Shown: positions 54,851-63,805, counted from the first letter of the stretch. The stretch: DNA of 64,000 nt from Microbacterium paludicola (GCF_015235415.1 NZ_JADGLL010000004.1:1-64000), one strand, 5' to 3'. The notes: a model not told the origin generated them from the sequence alone. Program-made: numbers and translations.

Positions 54851-56200
54851 ATGACCGCGCCGTCCGCTCGCCTCGACTCCCTGCCGTTCACGCGCAAGCA
54901 CCTGCGCCTGCTGACCGGCTCCGGCGTGGGCTGGGCGCTCGATGCGATGGACGTCGGCCTGATCTCGTTCATCATCGCGGCGCTGGCGGCCGAGTGGCAG
55001 CTGTCGCCCACCGAGACCTCGTGGATCGCGTCGGTCGGGTTCATCGGGATGGCGATCGGCGCGAGCGTCGGCGGTCTTCTCGCCGACCGCCTGGGGCGCC
55101 GGCAGGTGTTCGCCCTGACGCTGCTCATCTACGGCGTCGCCACGGGAGCCAGCGCGCTGGTCGGGGGAGTGGCGGCGCTGCTTGTGCTGCGGTTCTTCGT
55201 CGGGCTCGGGCTCGGCTCCGAGCTCCCGGTCGCGTCCACGTACGTCAGCGAGTTCGCCCCGACGCGCATCCGGGGCCGACTCGTCGTCATCCTCGAGGCC
55301 TTCTGGGCCGTCGGATGGACGCTCGCCGCGCTGATCGGCTACTTCGTCGTGCCGCTCGAGGAGGGGTGGCGCTGGGCCTTCGCCATCGGCGCCGTCCCCG
55401 CCGTGTATGCGCTGGTGGTGCGGTGGGCCCTTCCCGAGTCGCCCCGGTACCTCGAGAGCAAGGGGCGCATCGCCGAGTCGGACGCGATCGTGCGCGAGTT
55501 CGAGGCGTCGGCCGGCCGGCCCGTCACGCGCGCCGAGTCACCCGTCGTCCCGCGGTCCGCCGCGCAGGCGCCGTCGACACCGCGGGGCCTTGCCGCGGTC
55601 GCGGCGCTCTGGATCCCCGCGCTGCGGGTGCGGACGGGGGCGCTCTGGCTCGTCTGGTTCTGCGTCAACTTCTCGTACTACGGCGCGTTCATCTGGATCC
55701 CGTCGATCCTGTTCGCGCAGGGATTCGACCTGGTGAAGTCGTTCGGGTTCACCCTGATCATCACGCTCGCGCAGCTGCCGGGCTACGCTGTCGCCGCCTG
55801 GCTGATCGAGGTGTGGGGCCGGCGCGCGACGCTCGCGACGTTCCTCGTCGGCTCGGCGGTCGCCGCGATCCTGTTCGGCAACTCGACGCAGGAGTGGCAG
55901 ATCATCGCCACGGGCATGGCCCTGTCGTTCTTCAACCTCGGCGCCTGGGGCGCCCTGTACGCGGTGACACCCGAGCTCTACCCGACAGCGCTGCGCGCGA
56001 CCGGAGCCGGATGGGCGGCGGCCGCCGGGCGCATCGCGTCGATCGTCGCGCCGCTGTTTGTGCCGTGGGCGATGGGCATCGGTGGGGCGCCGCTGCTGTT
56101 CACGGTCTTCTCGATCTTCTTCGCCGTCGCGGCGATCGGCGTGATCCCGCTCGCCGAGCGCAAGGGCGCCGCCCTCGAGGAGCGCCTTCCCGTCGGCTGA
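54851..56200 (+). CDS. MFS transporter, metabolite:proton symporter type
   Basis: A 449-residue 12-helix major facilitator. Features are WALDAMDVGLISFI in helix 1 (the Asp-containing motif of the sugar and aromatic-acid symporter families), the loop 2-3 motif GGLLADRLGRRQVF, PESPRYLESKGR before the central loop, and a second-half repeat of the loop motif (VWGRRATL). This resembles the NiaP/AAHS/SP group, but the substrate is not readable. Probably leaderless, with a possible metal-regulator operator. Confidence 0.88.
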   Translation: MTAPSARLDSLPFTRKHLRLLTGSGVGWALDAMDVGLISFIIAALAAEWQLSPTETSWIASVGFIGMAIGASVGGLLADRLGRRQVFALTLLIYGVATGASALVGGVAALLVLRFFVGLGLGSELPVASTYVSEFAPTRIRGRLVVILEAFWAVGWTLAALIGYFVVPLEEGWRWAFAIGAVPAVYALVVRWALPESPRYLESKGRIAESDAIVREFEASAGRPVTRAESPVVPRSAAQAPSTPRGLAAVAALWIPALRVRTGALWLVWFCVNFSYYGAFIWIPSILFAQGFDLVKSFGFTLIITLAQLPGYAVAAWLIEVWGRRATLATFLVGSAVAAILFGNSTQEWQIIATGMALSFFNLGAWGALYAVTPELYPTALRATGAGWAAAAGRIASIVAPLFVPWAMGIGGAPLLFTVFSIFFAVAAIGVIPLAERKGAALEERLPVG

Positions 56201-56226
56201 CGGGCCCGCGTATGCGACCACCGGAA

Positions 56227-56238
56227 TAGACTGCCGCC
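56227..56238 (+). promoter_or_regulatory. Leaderless promoter of the SGNH hydrolase gene
   Basis: TAGACT (56227-56232) and exactly six bases precede ATG 56239. Confidence 0.55.
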
Positions 56239-57039
56239 ATGGCTGAGGTGCGGTACGCGGCGATCGGCGACTCGTTCACGGAGGGCGTCGGCGACGAACT
56301 GCCGGACGGCACCCCTCGCGGGTGGGCCGACCTCGCCGCCCAGGGATGGGCGGACGCGCTCGGCGAGCCCATCCAGTACGCGAACTTCGCGATCCGCGGC
56401 AAACTCGCCTGGCCGATCGTCGACGAGCAGCTCGAGGCGGCGCTCGCGCTGCGCCCCACGCACCTGTCGTTCAACGGCGGCGGCAACGACATGCTGCGTC
56501 CCCGCACGCCGATCTCCCGCATCGCCGACGCCTTCGCGCACGTCCTGAAGCGCTGCGACGAGGAGGGCGTGCGGCTCATCCTGCTCTCGGGAGCGGATCC
56601 CACCGAGGGGCTGCCCCTCGGCGCGCTCGTCCGTCGCCGGGGCGATCAGCTCTCCGCCGCGGTGGAGGAGCGGATGCAGGGCCGCGTCGACGTCGTGCGG
56701 GCGCTGAACTGGCCGGATCGCGAGCTCGCGCAGGCCCCGTTCTGGTCGGCCGACCGCCTGCACATGAACGCGCGCGGGCACCACCGCGTCGCCGCACGGG
56801 TGCTCACGGCGCTGGGTTTCGAGCCCGACCCGGCGTGGTGGTCGCTGCCCGTCGACGATTCGGGTGTGCGGCTGCGGGGAGCCGAGTACTACCGCACGCA
56901 CGTCGGCCCCTGGCTGCGTCGACGGCTGACGCGCACGTCGTCCGGAGACGGGCGTCTGCCGAAGTTCGCCGAGTGGCAGCAGATCCGACCTTCATTCAGT
57001 GGAATAGATTCGCACGGCGAGGGGTTTGCCTCAGCGTGA
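56239..57039 (+). CDS. SGNH/GDSL hydrolase
   Basis: A 266-residue esterase-like protein. Block I IGDSFTEG (nucleophile Ser12), block II Gly54 in AIRGK, block III GGGND (Asn83) and block V ADRLHMNARGHH (Asp172, His175) are all intact. No signal peptide, so cytoplasmic. The substrate is unknown. A -10-like TAGATT (57005-57010) near the 3' end could also serve the next gene, with which it overlaps by GTGA. Confidence 0.9.
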   Translation: MAEVRYAAIGDSFTEGVGDELPDGTPRGWADLAAQGWADALGEPIQYANFAIRGKLAWPIVDEQLEAALALRPTHLSFNGGGNDMLRPRTPISRIADAFAHVLKRCDEEGVRLILLSGADPTEGLPLGALVRRRGDQLSAAVEERMQGRVDVVRALNWPDRELAQAPFWSADRLHMNARGHHRVAARVLTALGFEPDPAWWSLPVDDSGVRLRGAEYYRTHVGPWLRRRLTRTSSGDGRLPKFAEWQQIRPSFSGIDSHGEGFASA

Positions 57040-58061
57040 AGAAGATCGGGTTCCTGTCCTTTGGTCATTGGACGCCGCATCCGGAGTCGGGCACGCGCAG
57101 TGCGGGCGACATGCTGCTGCAGTCGATCGACCTGGCGCAGGCCGTCGAGGACATCGGCGGCGACGGCGCCTACTTCCGCGTGCATCATTTCGCGAGGCAG
57201 ATGAGCTCGCCGTTCCCGCTGCTGGCGGCGATCGGCGCGAAGACGTCGCGCATCGAGATCGGCACCGGTGTGATCGACATGCGGTACGAGAACCCGCTGT
57301 ACATGGTCGAGGACGCCGGATCCGCCGACCTGATCTCGGAGGGCCGCCTGCAGCTCGGCATCTCGCGCGGGTCACCCGAGCAGGTCATCGACGGCTGGAA
57401 GCACTTCGGGTACTCGAGCGCGGACGACGACGCCGACGGCGCCCAGATGGCCCGGCAGAAGACCGAGCTGTTCCTCCAGCTGCTCGAGGGCCGCGGCTTC
57501 GCGCAGCCGAACCCGCGGCCGATGTTCCCGAACCCGCCGGGCCTGCTGCGTCTCGAGCCGCACAGCGACGGCCTGCGCGAGCGCATCTGGTGGGGCGCCG
57601 GAGCGAACGCGACCGCCGTCTGGGCCGCGGAGCAGGGAATGAACCTGATGAGCTCGACGCTCAAGTTCGACGAGACCGGCGAGCCGTTCCACGTCCAGCA
57701 GGCCGGGCAGATCCGGCTGTTCCGCGAGGAGTGGGCGAAGCACGACTGGGGATTCGAGCCGCGCGTCTCCGTGTCCCGCTCGATCGTCGCGATCACCGAT
57801 CAGCGCGACCGACGCTACTTCGTCGGCGGGGGAGACCACGAGGATCAGGTCGGCTACATCGACGCGAACACCCGTGCCATCTTCGGCCGTTCCTATGCCG
57901 CAGAGCCCGAGGTCCTCATCGAGGAGCTGCGGCGCGACGAGGCGATCGCCGAGTCGGACACGATCCTCATCACGATCCCCAGCCAGCTGGGCGTCGACTA
58001 CAACACGCACATGATCGAGTCGATCCTCACGCACGTGGCGCCGGCGCTCGGCTGGCGCTGA
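57036..58061 (+). CDS. LLM class flavin-dependent oxidoreductase (second copy)
   Basis: A 341-residue luciferase-like monooxygenase of a different subgroup from the one at 53784: KKIGFLSFGHWTPHPESGTRSAGDML, FRVHHFARQMSSPFPLLAAIGAKTS and SADLISEGRLQLGISRGSPEQVIDGW. It has a long insert before DGLRERIWWGAG. GTG 57036 overlaps the SGNH hydrolase stop; GGCGAGGGG lies 11 bases upstream. Its end is four bases from the end of the leftward isochorismatase gene. Confidence 0.87.
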   Translation: MKKIGFLSFGHWTPHPESGTRSAGDMLLQSIDLAQAVEDIGGDGAYFRVHHFARQMSSPFPLLAAIGAKTSRIEIGTGVIDMRYENPLYMVEDAGSADLISEGRLQLGISRGSPEQVIDGWKHFGYSSADDDADGAQMARQKTELFLQLLEGRGFAQPNPRPMFPNPPGLLRLEPHSDGLRERIWWGAGANATAVWAAEQGMNLMSSTLKFDETGEPFHVQQAGQIRLFREEWAKHDWGFEPRVSVSRSIVAITDQRDRRYFVGGGDHEDQVGYIDANTRAIFGRSYAAEPEVLIEELRRDEAIAESDTILITIPSQLGVDYNTHMIESILTHVAPALGWR

Positions 58062-58065
58062 GCCC

Positions 58066-58623
58066 TCACGCCGCGGGGACGAGCAGCTCCGCCGTCGACA
58101 GCACCGTCGCGAAACCTCCGCCGTGGAGGTTGGTCGCCGTCGTGGACATGAGGACGTCGGCGGGGATCACGACTCCGTCCGGCCCGGTGAGATCGAACGT
58201 GCGCGTCGCATCCAGCGCGAGGACGACGTCGAAGCCGAGGTTGCCGCCCATGCGCGCCGTCGTCTCGACGCACATGTTCGTCTGGATGCCGCACACGACG
58301 ATCCGCGAGATGCGCGCCTCGCGCAGCCACGCCTCGAGATCGGGTTCGCCGTAGAAGGCCGAGTTGACGGTCTTGGCGACGAACAGCGCCGGCTCGACCG
58401 CGTCGACCGCATCCATGAGGCGATTGCCGGGGTTGCCGGGGTGGAGCGGGGAATGAGGGTTCGCGCTGTCGTGACGCACGACGACGATCGGCTCGCCCTG
58501 CGCCGTCCAGTGCTCGATCAGGCGGGCGACGTTGTGCTCGCACTGCGGGTGGTTGGTCGTGGGTCCCCAGAACGGGTCGAGGAATCCCTGCTGCATGTCG
58601 ATCACGACGAGGGCGGTGGTCAT
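58066..58623 (-). CDS. Isochorismatase-like cysteine hydrolase
   Basis: A 185-residue isochorismatase-fold amidohydrolase with the full Asp-Lys-Cys triad: Asp9 (VVIDMQQGF), Lys84 (FVAKTVNSAFYG) and Cys118 (GIQTNMCVET). Having the triad points to an amidase such as a nicotinamidase or carbamoylase relative rather than a true isochorismatase; the metal-binding His cluster of nicotinamidases is not obvious. ATG 58623 is preceded by GGAG. Convergent with the LLM gene and divergent from the SUMF1-fold gene. Confidence 0.88.
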   Translation of the reverse strand: MTTALVVIDMQQGFLDPFWGPTTNHPQCEHNVARLIEHWTAQGEPIVVVRHDSANPHSPLHPGNPGNRLMDAVDAVEPALFVAKTVNSAFYGEPDLEAWLREARISRIVVCGIQTNMCVETTARMGGNLGFDVVLALDATRTFDLTGPDGVVIPADVLMSTTATNLHGGGFATVLSTAELLVPAA

Positions 58624-58712
58624 TGCTCCATTTCACACGCATGGACCGCGCGGCGCCCCATCCTGCGCCGACGAGTGGCGCCTGGATCCTGCCAACCTGC
58701 TGTGGGGGCAGG

Positions 58713-59471
58713 ATGGATGACGTGCTGGACATCGAACTCGCGCGCATCCCGGCCGGGGCCGTGACGCTCCACAACGCCCGCCGGAAGACCCGGCGCACGG
58801 TGGACCTCGCCCCGTTCGAGATCGGCGTGTTCCCCGTCACCCAGGAGCAGGTCGCCGAGATCCTCGGCGACACGGGCGAGGAGCACCCGCACCCGCGCCG
58901 TCCGGCCACCGGCGTCAGCTGGCAGCGGGCGATCCGGTTCTGCAATGCCGCGTCCGAGTGGGAAGGGCTGGACCCCGTGTACTCCTTCGACGGCGAGGAG
59001 GTCACCTGGCACGTCGACGCCGACGGCTATCGCCTGCCGACCGAGGCGGAGTGGGAGTACGCGTGCCGGGCCGGATCGACCGGGCCGCACTACGGTCCGC
59101 TCACGGAGGTCGCGTGGACCGCGGCCGACGCGGTGCGCACGCCGCAGAACATCGGCGGGAAGCTGCCGAACCTGTTCGGCCTGTTCGACACGCTCGGCAA
59201 CGTCTGGGAGTGGTGCTGGGATCTGCTCGATCCGCTGCGCTACGACGACTACCGCGTGTTCCGCGGCGGCGGTTTCGCCGACGAGGCCTGGAACGTGCGC
59301 GCCTCGGTGCGGCGTGGGGGCGCACCCCGGATGCACCACGAGGATCTCGGGTTCCGGGTCGCGCGCGGCGGCTTCGACGGCCCGGACGCGCAGGGGTGGT
59401 CGGCGGCCGCCGACCGCGAGCGCGCCGACGCGGACGGGCCGCTTCCGCTCGGCTGGACGCCGCGGCGCTGA
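58713..59471 (+). CDS. SUMF1/FGE-fold protein
   Basis: A 252-residue protein of the formylglycine-generating-enzyme/EgtB/PvdO fold. Seen are a short N-terminal beta region (IPAGAVTLHN), GVSWQRAIRFCN, YRLPTEAEWEYACRAG, NLFGLFDTLGNVWEWCWD and RVFRGGGFADEAWNVRAS...LGFRVAR. The stretch where true FGE has its copper-binding cysteine pair (after RGGG) holds none, so sulfatase activation is unlikely. ATG 58713 is preferred (GGGGG upstream); in-frame ATGs at 58623 and 58641 lie over the divergent promoter region. No sulfatase or ergothioneine genes are nearby. Confidence 0.82.
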   Translation: MDDVLDIELARIPAGAVTLHNARRKTRRTVDLAPFEIGVFPVTQEQVAEILGDTGEEHPHPRRPATGVSWQRAIRFCNAASEWEGLDPVYSFDGEEVTWHVDADGYRLPTEAEWEYACRAGSTGPHYGPLTEVAWTAADAVRTPQNIGGKLPNLFGLFDTLGNVWEWCWDLLDPLRYDDYRVFRGGGFADEAWNVRASVRRGGAPRMHHEDLGFRVARGGFDGPDAQGWSAAADRERADADGPLPLGWTPRR

Positions 59472-59475
59472 GCGA

Positions 59476-60162
59476 TCACCCGGGCGCGGGCGGAAGCTCG
59501 GCCATGGCGGCGACCTCCGCGATCACGCGCGGGTGCGCGAGGATGCGGAAGTGGCCGCCGGTCTCGATGACCACGTTCTGGGCGCCCGCGAGCTCACTGC
59601 CCCCGGGGATGTGGGGATCGAAGCGGCCGTACACCGACACGATCCGGGCATTGACGCCGGTCTCGCGTGCGAGCGCAAGGATCGTCGCATCGCGCGGCGA
59701 TAAGCTGCGGAGGGTGGGCGTCACCATGAGCGGCGCGTACCGCGAGCCGCCGAACGGCGCCGCGACGGCGACCATCCCGCGGACGCGGTGGGCCGCCGGG
59801 CCGAGGGCCATCACGTGCTTGCCGATCAGGCCGCCCTTGCTGTGCGCGACCAGCACGACATCGCTCAGGCCGTGGCGTTCGAGGTACTCCGTGACGAGCG
59901 CGGCGCCGGCGGCGACGGGCTGCCGGTTGTGTCGGAGCGGATCGACGACATGCACCGGATGCCCCCGGTCGTGGAGGGCGACGACGAGCGGCTGCAGGAA
60001 CTTCCAGGACTCGTACACGCCGGGGATCACCAGGATGGGGACGCGCTCTCCGGAGTGGAAGCCGGCGGGGTCCGTGCGGTTCGCGAACGCACGCACCTGC
60101 CAGCCCGCGGCGTAGGCGTAGTCGGCCGCCCACCAGGCGAGGTTGCGCAGCGGCCGGATCAT
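59476..60162 (-). CDS. Alpha/beta hydrolase (esterase/lipase-like)
   Basis: A 228-residue alpha/beta hydrolase with the oxyanion region VPILVIPGVYESWKFLQPL, nucleophile motif VAHSKGG (first Gly replaced by Ala), acid Asp in YGRFDPHIPGG and His in ETGGHFRILAHP. The N-terminus WWAADYAYAAGWQVRAF is amphipathic. The true start is ATG 60162, overlapping the stop of the upstream hydrolase (ATGA), so the two are a coupled pair. Four bases separate its end from the convergent SUMF1-fold gene. Confidence 0.85.
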   Translation of the reverse strand: MIRPLRNLAWWAADYAYAAGWQVRAFANRTDPAGFHSGERVPILVIPGVYESWKFLQPLVVALHDRGHPVHVVDPLRHNRQPVAAGAALVTEYLERHGLSDVVLVAHSKGGLIGKHVMALGPAAHRVRGMVAVAAPFGGSRYAPLMVTPTLRSLSPRDATILALARETGVNARIVSVYGRFDPHIPGGSELAGAQNVVIETGGHFRILAHPRVIAEVAAMAELPPAPG

Positions 60163-60908
60163 GCGTCCTCCCCGGCCAGGAACGAGGCGGTCGCCGCGGC
60201 GACCGCGCGGGGTGCCGTGTGCTGGACGAGATGCGGGTGCCGTGGCACCTCGACCAGGCGACCGCGCGGCGCGCTGTCGCGGACGCGGCGACACCACTCG
60301 CGCCCGGCGATCGGATCCCAGCCGCCCCGCATCACGAGCAGCGGCTGCGTGAGGTCGGCGGCGCGATCCTCGATGCGGTAGGAGAGCATGTGCGGCAGCT
60401 GGCGGAAGTACCACCGAGGGCCGCAGCGCGTGTACTCGGTGAGCACGCGGATGTTCGCGTCCGGCGGCTCTCGCACGGTGTCGGCGGCCAGCGCGGTCGC
60501 CTGCGCCAGCGGTGTGCGATGCCGCTCGTCGGCCACGGGGCCGATCGCGACGACGTGCGAGACGAGGTCTGGCCGCTGTGCGCCGAGTTCGATGACCCAC
60601 TGCGTTCCCATCGAATCACCCACGGCGACGACGCGGCCGGCCCCGATGCGTTCGAGCACGCGTGCGATGCCCGCGGCCATGGCAGGGACGTCCGGCGAGT
60701 CGGCGGGCTGCGGCAGGCCGCCGAACCCCGGCAGATCGAGGGTGTGGACGGTGTGCCGCTCGGCGAGCAGCCCGTGCAGGCGCGAGAAGAGCCGGTGCGA
60801 GATGCCGATCCCGTGCACGAGCACGAACGCGGTCTCGGCGCCGGGGCGCTCGGACGAGAACACGCGGAAGGTGCGTCCGTCGACGTCGAGGAGGCGCACG
60901 TTCGGCAT
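60159..60908 (-). CDS. Alpha/beta hydrolase
   Basis: A 249-residue alpha/beta hydrolase with oxyanion motif FVLVHGIGISHRLF, nucleophile elbow VAVGDSMGTQW, acid in GGWDPIAGREW and His in VPRHPHLVQHTAP. It resembles small-molecule esterases and peroxidase-like hydrolases; substrate unknown. ATG 60908 is used because GGAG lies just upstream (ATGGAGCCC); ATG 60917 would add three residues and ATG 61004 thirty-two. First gene of a leftward hydrolase pair. Confidence 0.83.
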   Translation of the reverse strand: MPNVRLLDVDGRTFRVFSSERPGAETAFVLVHGIGISHRLFSRLHGLLAERHTVHTLDLPGFGGLPQPADSPDVPAMAAGIARVLERIGAGRVVAVGDSMGTQWVIELGAQRPDLVSHVVAIGPVADERHRTPLAQATALAADTVREPPDANIRVLTEYTRCGPRWYFRQLPHMLSYRIEDRAADLTQPLLVMRGGWDPIAGREWCRRVRDSAPRGRLVEVPRHPHLVQHTAPRAVAAATASFLAGEDA

Positions 60909-61048
60909 GGGCTCCATCCTGCGCGATCTTCGCGGGCCGCGACCACCGCTTGACAGGCGCGGCGCCGGTCGGGGCTTTCGGATGTCGGTGGTCCTTGCCA
61001 CCATGTCGGCATGGCGCTCACACTCACCGAGAGGCAGTCGTTCCAGCC

Positions 61049-62128
61049 ATGAGCGCGCCGCGATGGGTGCTGCACGTCGACATGGATCAGTTCATCGCCG
61101 CCGTCGAGGTGCTGCGGCGCCCCGAGCTCGCGGGGCTGCCGGTCATCGTCGGCGGGCGCGGCGACCCGACCGAGCGGGCGGTGGTGTCGACGGCGTCGTA
61201 CGAGGCACGCGCCTTCGGCATCGGCTCGGGGATGCCGCTGAAGATCGCCGCCCGCAAGGCCCCACCGGATGCTGTGTTCCTGCCCGTTGACCACGCCGCG
61301 TACGAGGAGGCCTCGGCACAGGTCATGGCGACCCTGCGTGCGCTCCCGGGCGTGGTCCTCGAGGTGCTCGGCTGGGACGAGTGCTTCCTCGGCGTGGCGA
61401 CGGATGACCCCGAGTCCGTCGCGCAGCAGGCCCAGGACGCGGTGCTCGCGGCGACGAGACTTCACTGCACGGTCGGCATCGGCGACAACAAGGTGCGCGC
61501 GAAGATCGCCACGGAGTTCGGCAAGCCGCGCGGTACGTTCCGGCTCACCGCGCAGAACTGGTTCGAGGTCATGGGGGAGCGGCCCACCCGCGCCCTGTGG
61601 GGCGTGGGCGCGAAGGTCGAGAAGCGCCTCGCGGCGCACGGGATCGGCACGGTGCGGGAACTCGCCGACGCGTCCACCGACGAACTGGTGGCGGAGTTCG
61701 GGCCGCGGATGGGCGTCTGGTATCGCGAGCTCGGGAGGGGCATCGGGCCCGCGGTCGTCGACGACACGCCCTGGGTCGCCCGCAGCCACAGCAGGGAGAC
61801 GACCTACCAGCAGAACCTCGTGACCCGCGCCGACATCGAAGACGCGGTGCGTGTGCTCGCCGGTCAGGCGTTCGACGATTGCGCTGCCGAAGGACGCGCG
61901 GTGATGCGCGTGCACCTGAAGGTGCGGTACGCGCCGTTCGACACCAAGACGTGGGGCAGGAAGCTGGCCGAGCCGACGGCCGAGCGAGAGGACGTCGTCG
62001 CCGCCGCGCTCGCGCTGTGCGACGCGCTCGAGGACCGCGAGGTGCGGCTGCTCGGCGTGCGCGCCGAGATGGTGATGCCCGAGGAGGGCGACCCGGTCGA
62101 GCGCACACCCGTACGCGGGCGCATCTGA
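61049..62128 (+). CDS. dinB: Y-family DNA polymerase, DinB2-like
   Basis: A 359-residue translesion polymerase. Catalytic acids are Asp11 (VDMDQFIAAVE) and Asp110/Glu111 (GWDECFLG). HVDMDQF, ALWGVGAKVEKRLAAHGI and PWVARSHSRETTY match mycobacterial DinB2 rather than DinB1. The steric-gate position, Tyr or Phe in most Y-family enzymes, is Ile16. No beta-clamp binding tail is evident. The frame is open upstream, but ATG 61049 (MSAPRWVLHVDMD) is the family start. No LexA box is visible; TTGACA occurs at 60950-60955 without a good -10. Confidence 0.92.
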   Translation: MSAPRWVLHVDMDQFIAAVEVLRRPELAGLPVIVGGRGDPTERAVVSTASYEARAFGIGSGMPLKIAARKAPPDAVFLPVDHAAYEEASAQVMATLRALPGVVLEVLGWDECFLGVATDDPESVAQQAQDAVLAATRLHCTVGIGDNKVRAKIATEFGKPRGTFRLTAQNWFEVMGERPTRALWGVGAKVEKRLAAHGIGTVRELADASTDELVAEFGPRMGVWYRELGRGIGPAVVDDTPWVARSHSRETTYQQNLVTRADIEDAVRVLAGQAFDDCAAEGRAVMRVHLKVRYAPFDTKTWGRKLAEPTAEREDVVAAALALCDALEDREVRLLGVRAEMVMPEEGDPVERTPVRGRI

Positions 62129-62145
62129 GCCGCCGCGGTGCGGCT
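62128..62145. terminator. Hairpin between the convergent dinB and dNTPase genes
   Basis: AGCCGC / GCGGCT stem with a 6-base loop in the 25-base gap between two convergent genes; could serve both directions. Confidence 0.5.
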
Positions 62146-62153
62146 GTCTCGGC

Positions 62154-63719
62154 TCAGAGGCCCTGGCCACCCTCCCAGAGTCGCTCGGAGCCCCCGTTGA
62201 TCATCGCGTCGAGGTGCATCGCCTGCGCGTCGGTGAGGGCCGCGACGTAGTCGATGATCCCGCGTCCGGTCGCGCGGACACGCAGGTCTGGCCCCTCCGC
62301 GTCGACGAGCTCCGGATGGTCTCGCCGCAGCCGGTCGTGATCCTCCCCGGCAAGGTCGACGAGGTCCAGCAGGCGCCGCGGCGCACGGCGCACGTCGTGC
62401 GGATCGTCGAGCCAGGCGGCGAAACCGTCGACGAGGCGCTCGAGCACGCTCGCCTGGCCGCGCTGGTACACGGCGAGATCGGGTCGCTCCAGGATGAACC
62501 GCTGGTGCAGGAACTTCAGCACCGCGACCTCGTGCCAGGCCGCCGTACTGAGGCTGACGTGCCCCGACCGCACGGGCGGTTCGGCGCTCACCGTCACGGA
62601 GTGCTGCAGCCGGTTGATCCAGGCGCTGGTGAACTGCGACAGCGAGCGCTCGGCGAGCAGCGAGCCGTCGAACGGCACCGACAGCAGCCCCTCGACGACG
62701 TCCTCGTTCACCCGGGACACGGCCTCGATGAAGGCGTCCTCGTCGGCGATCCACGGGTCCTTGTCCGCGAGCCGGCGCCACAGCAGCTCGAGAGATCGGC
62801 CGGGCGTGCGCTCGGCGATCCGCAGCTCGGTCGGATCCAGATGAGCGAGTTCGGCCCGTTCACGGCGCCAGGCGCGGAACTCCGACGAGATGGTCGCCTG
62901 GTTCAGCAGCCCTGCCCGGTAGAAGTCGTCGAGGTCGTGCAGCGAGTATGCGATGTCATCCGCGATGTCCATCACGGCGCACTCGACGGTCTGCTGATAC
63001 TCGCCGATCGCGGGATACGCCTGGCGGGCATCCTGCATGTCGGCGAGGTCGAGCGCGTAGACCGAGAACTTGTTCGCTCCTCCGCCGGGCGAGGAGGGCG
63101 TCAATCCGCGGGGCGTCTGCGGTCCTCCCGCTCCGTCCCGGCCCTGGCGGCGCAGCCACGGGTACTTCAGCACGGCGGCCCGCACCGCGGCCGTCAGGTT
63201 CAGGCCCGTCCCGGCACGATCGTGCTCGTCGAGGCGGGTGATGATGCGGAACGTCTGGGCGTTGCCCTCGAAGCCCTCGCTCAGGCCGAACCGATCCTTC
63301 GCGAGCCGGTCGAGCGTCTGCTCGCCGAGGTGCCCGAACGGCGGGTGGCCGAGGTCATGGGCCGCGGCCGCGGCCTGCGCGACGACCGGGTCGCAGCCGC
63401 CCAGCTGGGCCACGACGCGTCCCTGGGCTCCCCGGTCGTGCGATACCTGCACGGCGATGGCACGGGCGACGGCCGACACCTTCACCGAATGCGTGAGGCG
63501 GTTGTGGACGGCGAGGCCCGCGCCCGTCTGCGAGATCACCTGCGTGACGGCCGACAGTCGCGAGAAGTACGGCGAGAACCGGATCCGCTCGAGGTCGACG
63601 CGGAACTCCGGATGCCGCTCGCGCCGCTGGAACTCGTCGAGCACCTCGGGGGCGCGCCGGCCCAGGCGCGGATCCGGCGCATCCTGCGCGACCGCTGTGT
63701 CGAACGCCTCACTCATCAT
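62154..63719 (-). CDS. Deoxyguanosinetriphosphate triphosphohydrolase-like protein
   Basis: A 521-residue HD-domain dNTPase releasing triphosphate from dNTPs. The HD motif residues are His77 (NRLTHSVKV), His121-Asp122 in AHDLGHPPFGHLGE, and a later Asp in VMDIADDIAYSLHDLDDF. The region 204-235 (GGPQTPRGLTPSSPGGG) is a low-complexity insert. ATG 63719 is exactly six bases after a leftward TAGCAT, supporting this start. In relatives such genes lie near dnaG. Confidence 0.93.
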   Translation of the reverse strand: MMSEAFDTAVAQDAPDPRLGRRAPEVLDEFQRRERHPEFRVDLERIRFSPYFSRLSAVTQVISQTGAGLAVHNRLTHSVKVSAVARAIAVQVSHDRGAQGRVVAQLGGCDPVVAQAAAAAHDLGHPPFGHLGEQTLDRLAKDRFGLSEGFEGNAQTFRIITRLDEHDRAGTGLNLTAAVRAAVLKYPWLRRQGRDGAGGPQTPRGLTPSSPGGGANKFSVYALDLADMQDARQAYPAIGEYQQTVECAVMDIADDIAYSLHDLDDFYRAGLLNQATISSEFRAWRRERAELAHLDPTELRIAERTPGRSLELLWRRLADKDPWIADEDAFIEAVSRVNEDVVEGLLSVPFDGSLLAERSLSQFTSAWINRLQHSVTVSAEPPVRSGHVSLSTAAWHEVAVLKFLHQRFILERPDLAVYQRGQASVLERLVDGFAAWLDDPHDVRRAPRRLLDLVDLAGEDHDRLRRDHPELVDAEGPDLRVRATGRGIIDYVAALTDAQAMHLDAMINGGSERLWEGGQGL

Positions 63720-63731
63720 CGCCCGATGCTA
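63720..63731 (-). promoter_or_regulatory. Leaderless promoter of the dNTPase gene
   Basis: Reading left, TAGCAT (63731-63726) and exactly six bases precede ATG 63719. Confidence 0.55.
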
Positions 63732-63805
63732 CGACAGGCCGCCGCGCGCGGTGAGGTGCGCGCACCTCACTCGGCGGGTGTGGGGGACCCGCATCGGCGG
63801 GGAGA

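Noticed and set aside
60909-61048. SOS (LexA) box ahead of the DinB-like gene
   Set aside because: No TCGAAC-N4-GTTCGA-like sequence is present in the divergent gap.
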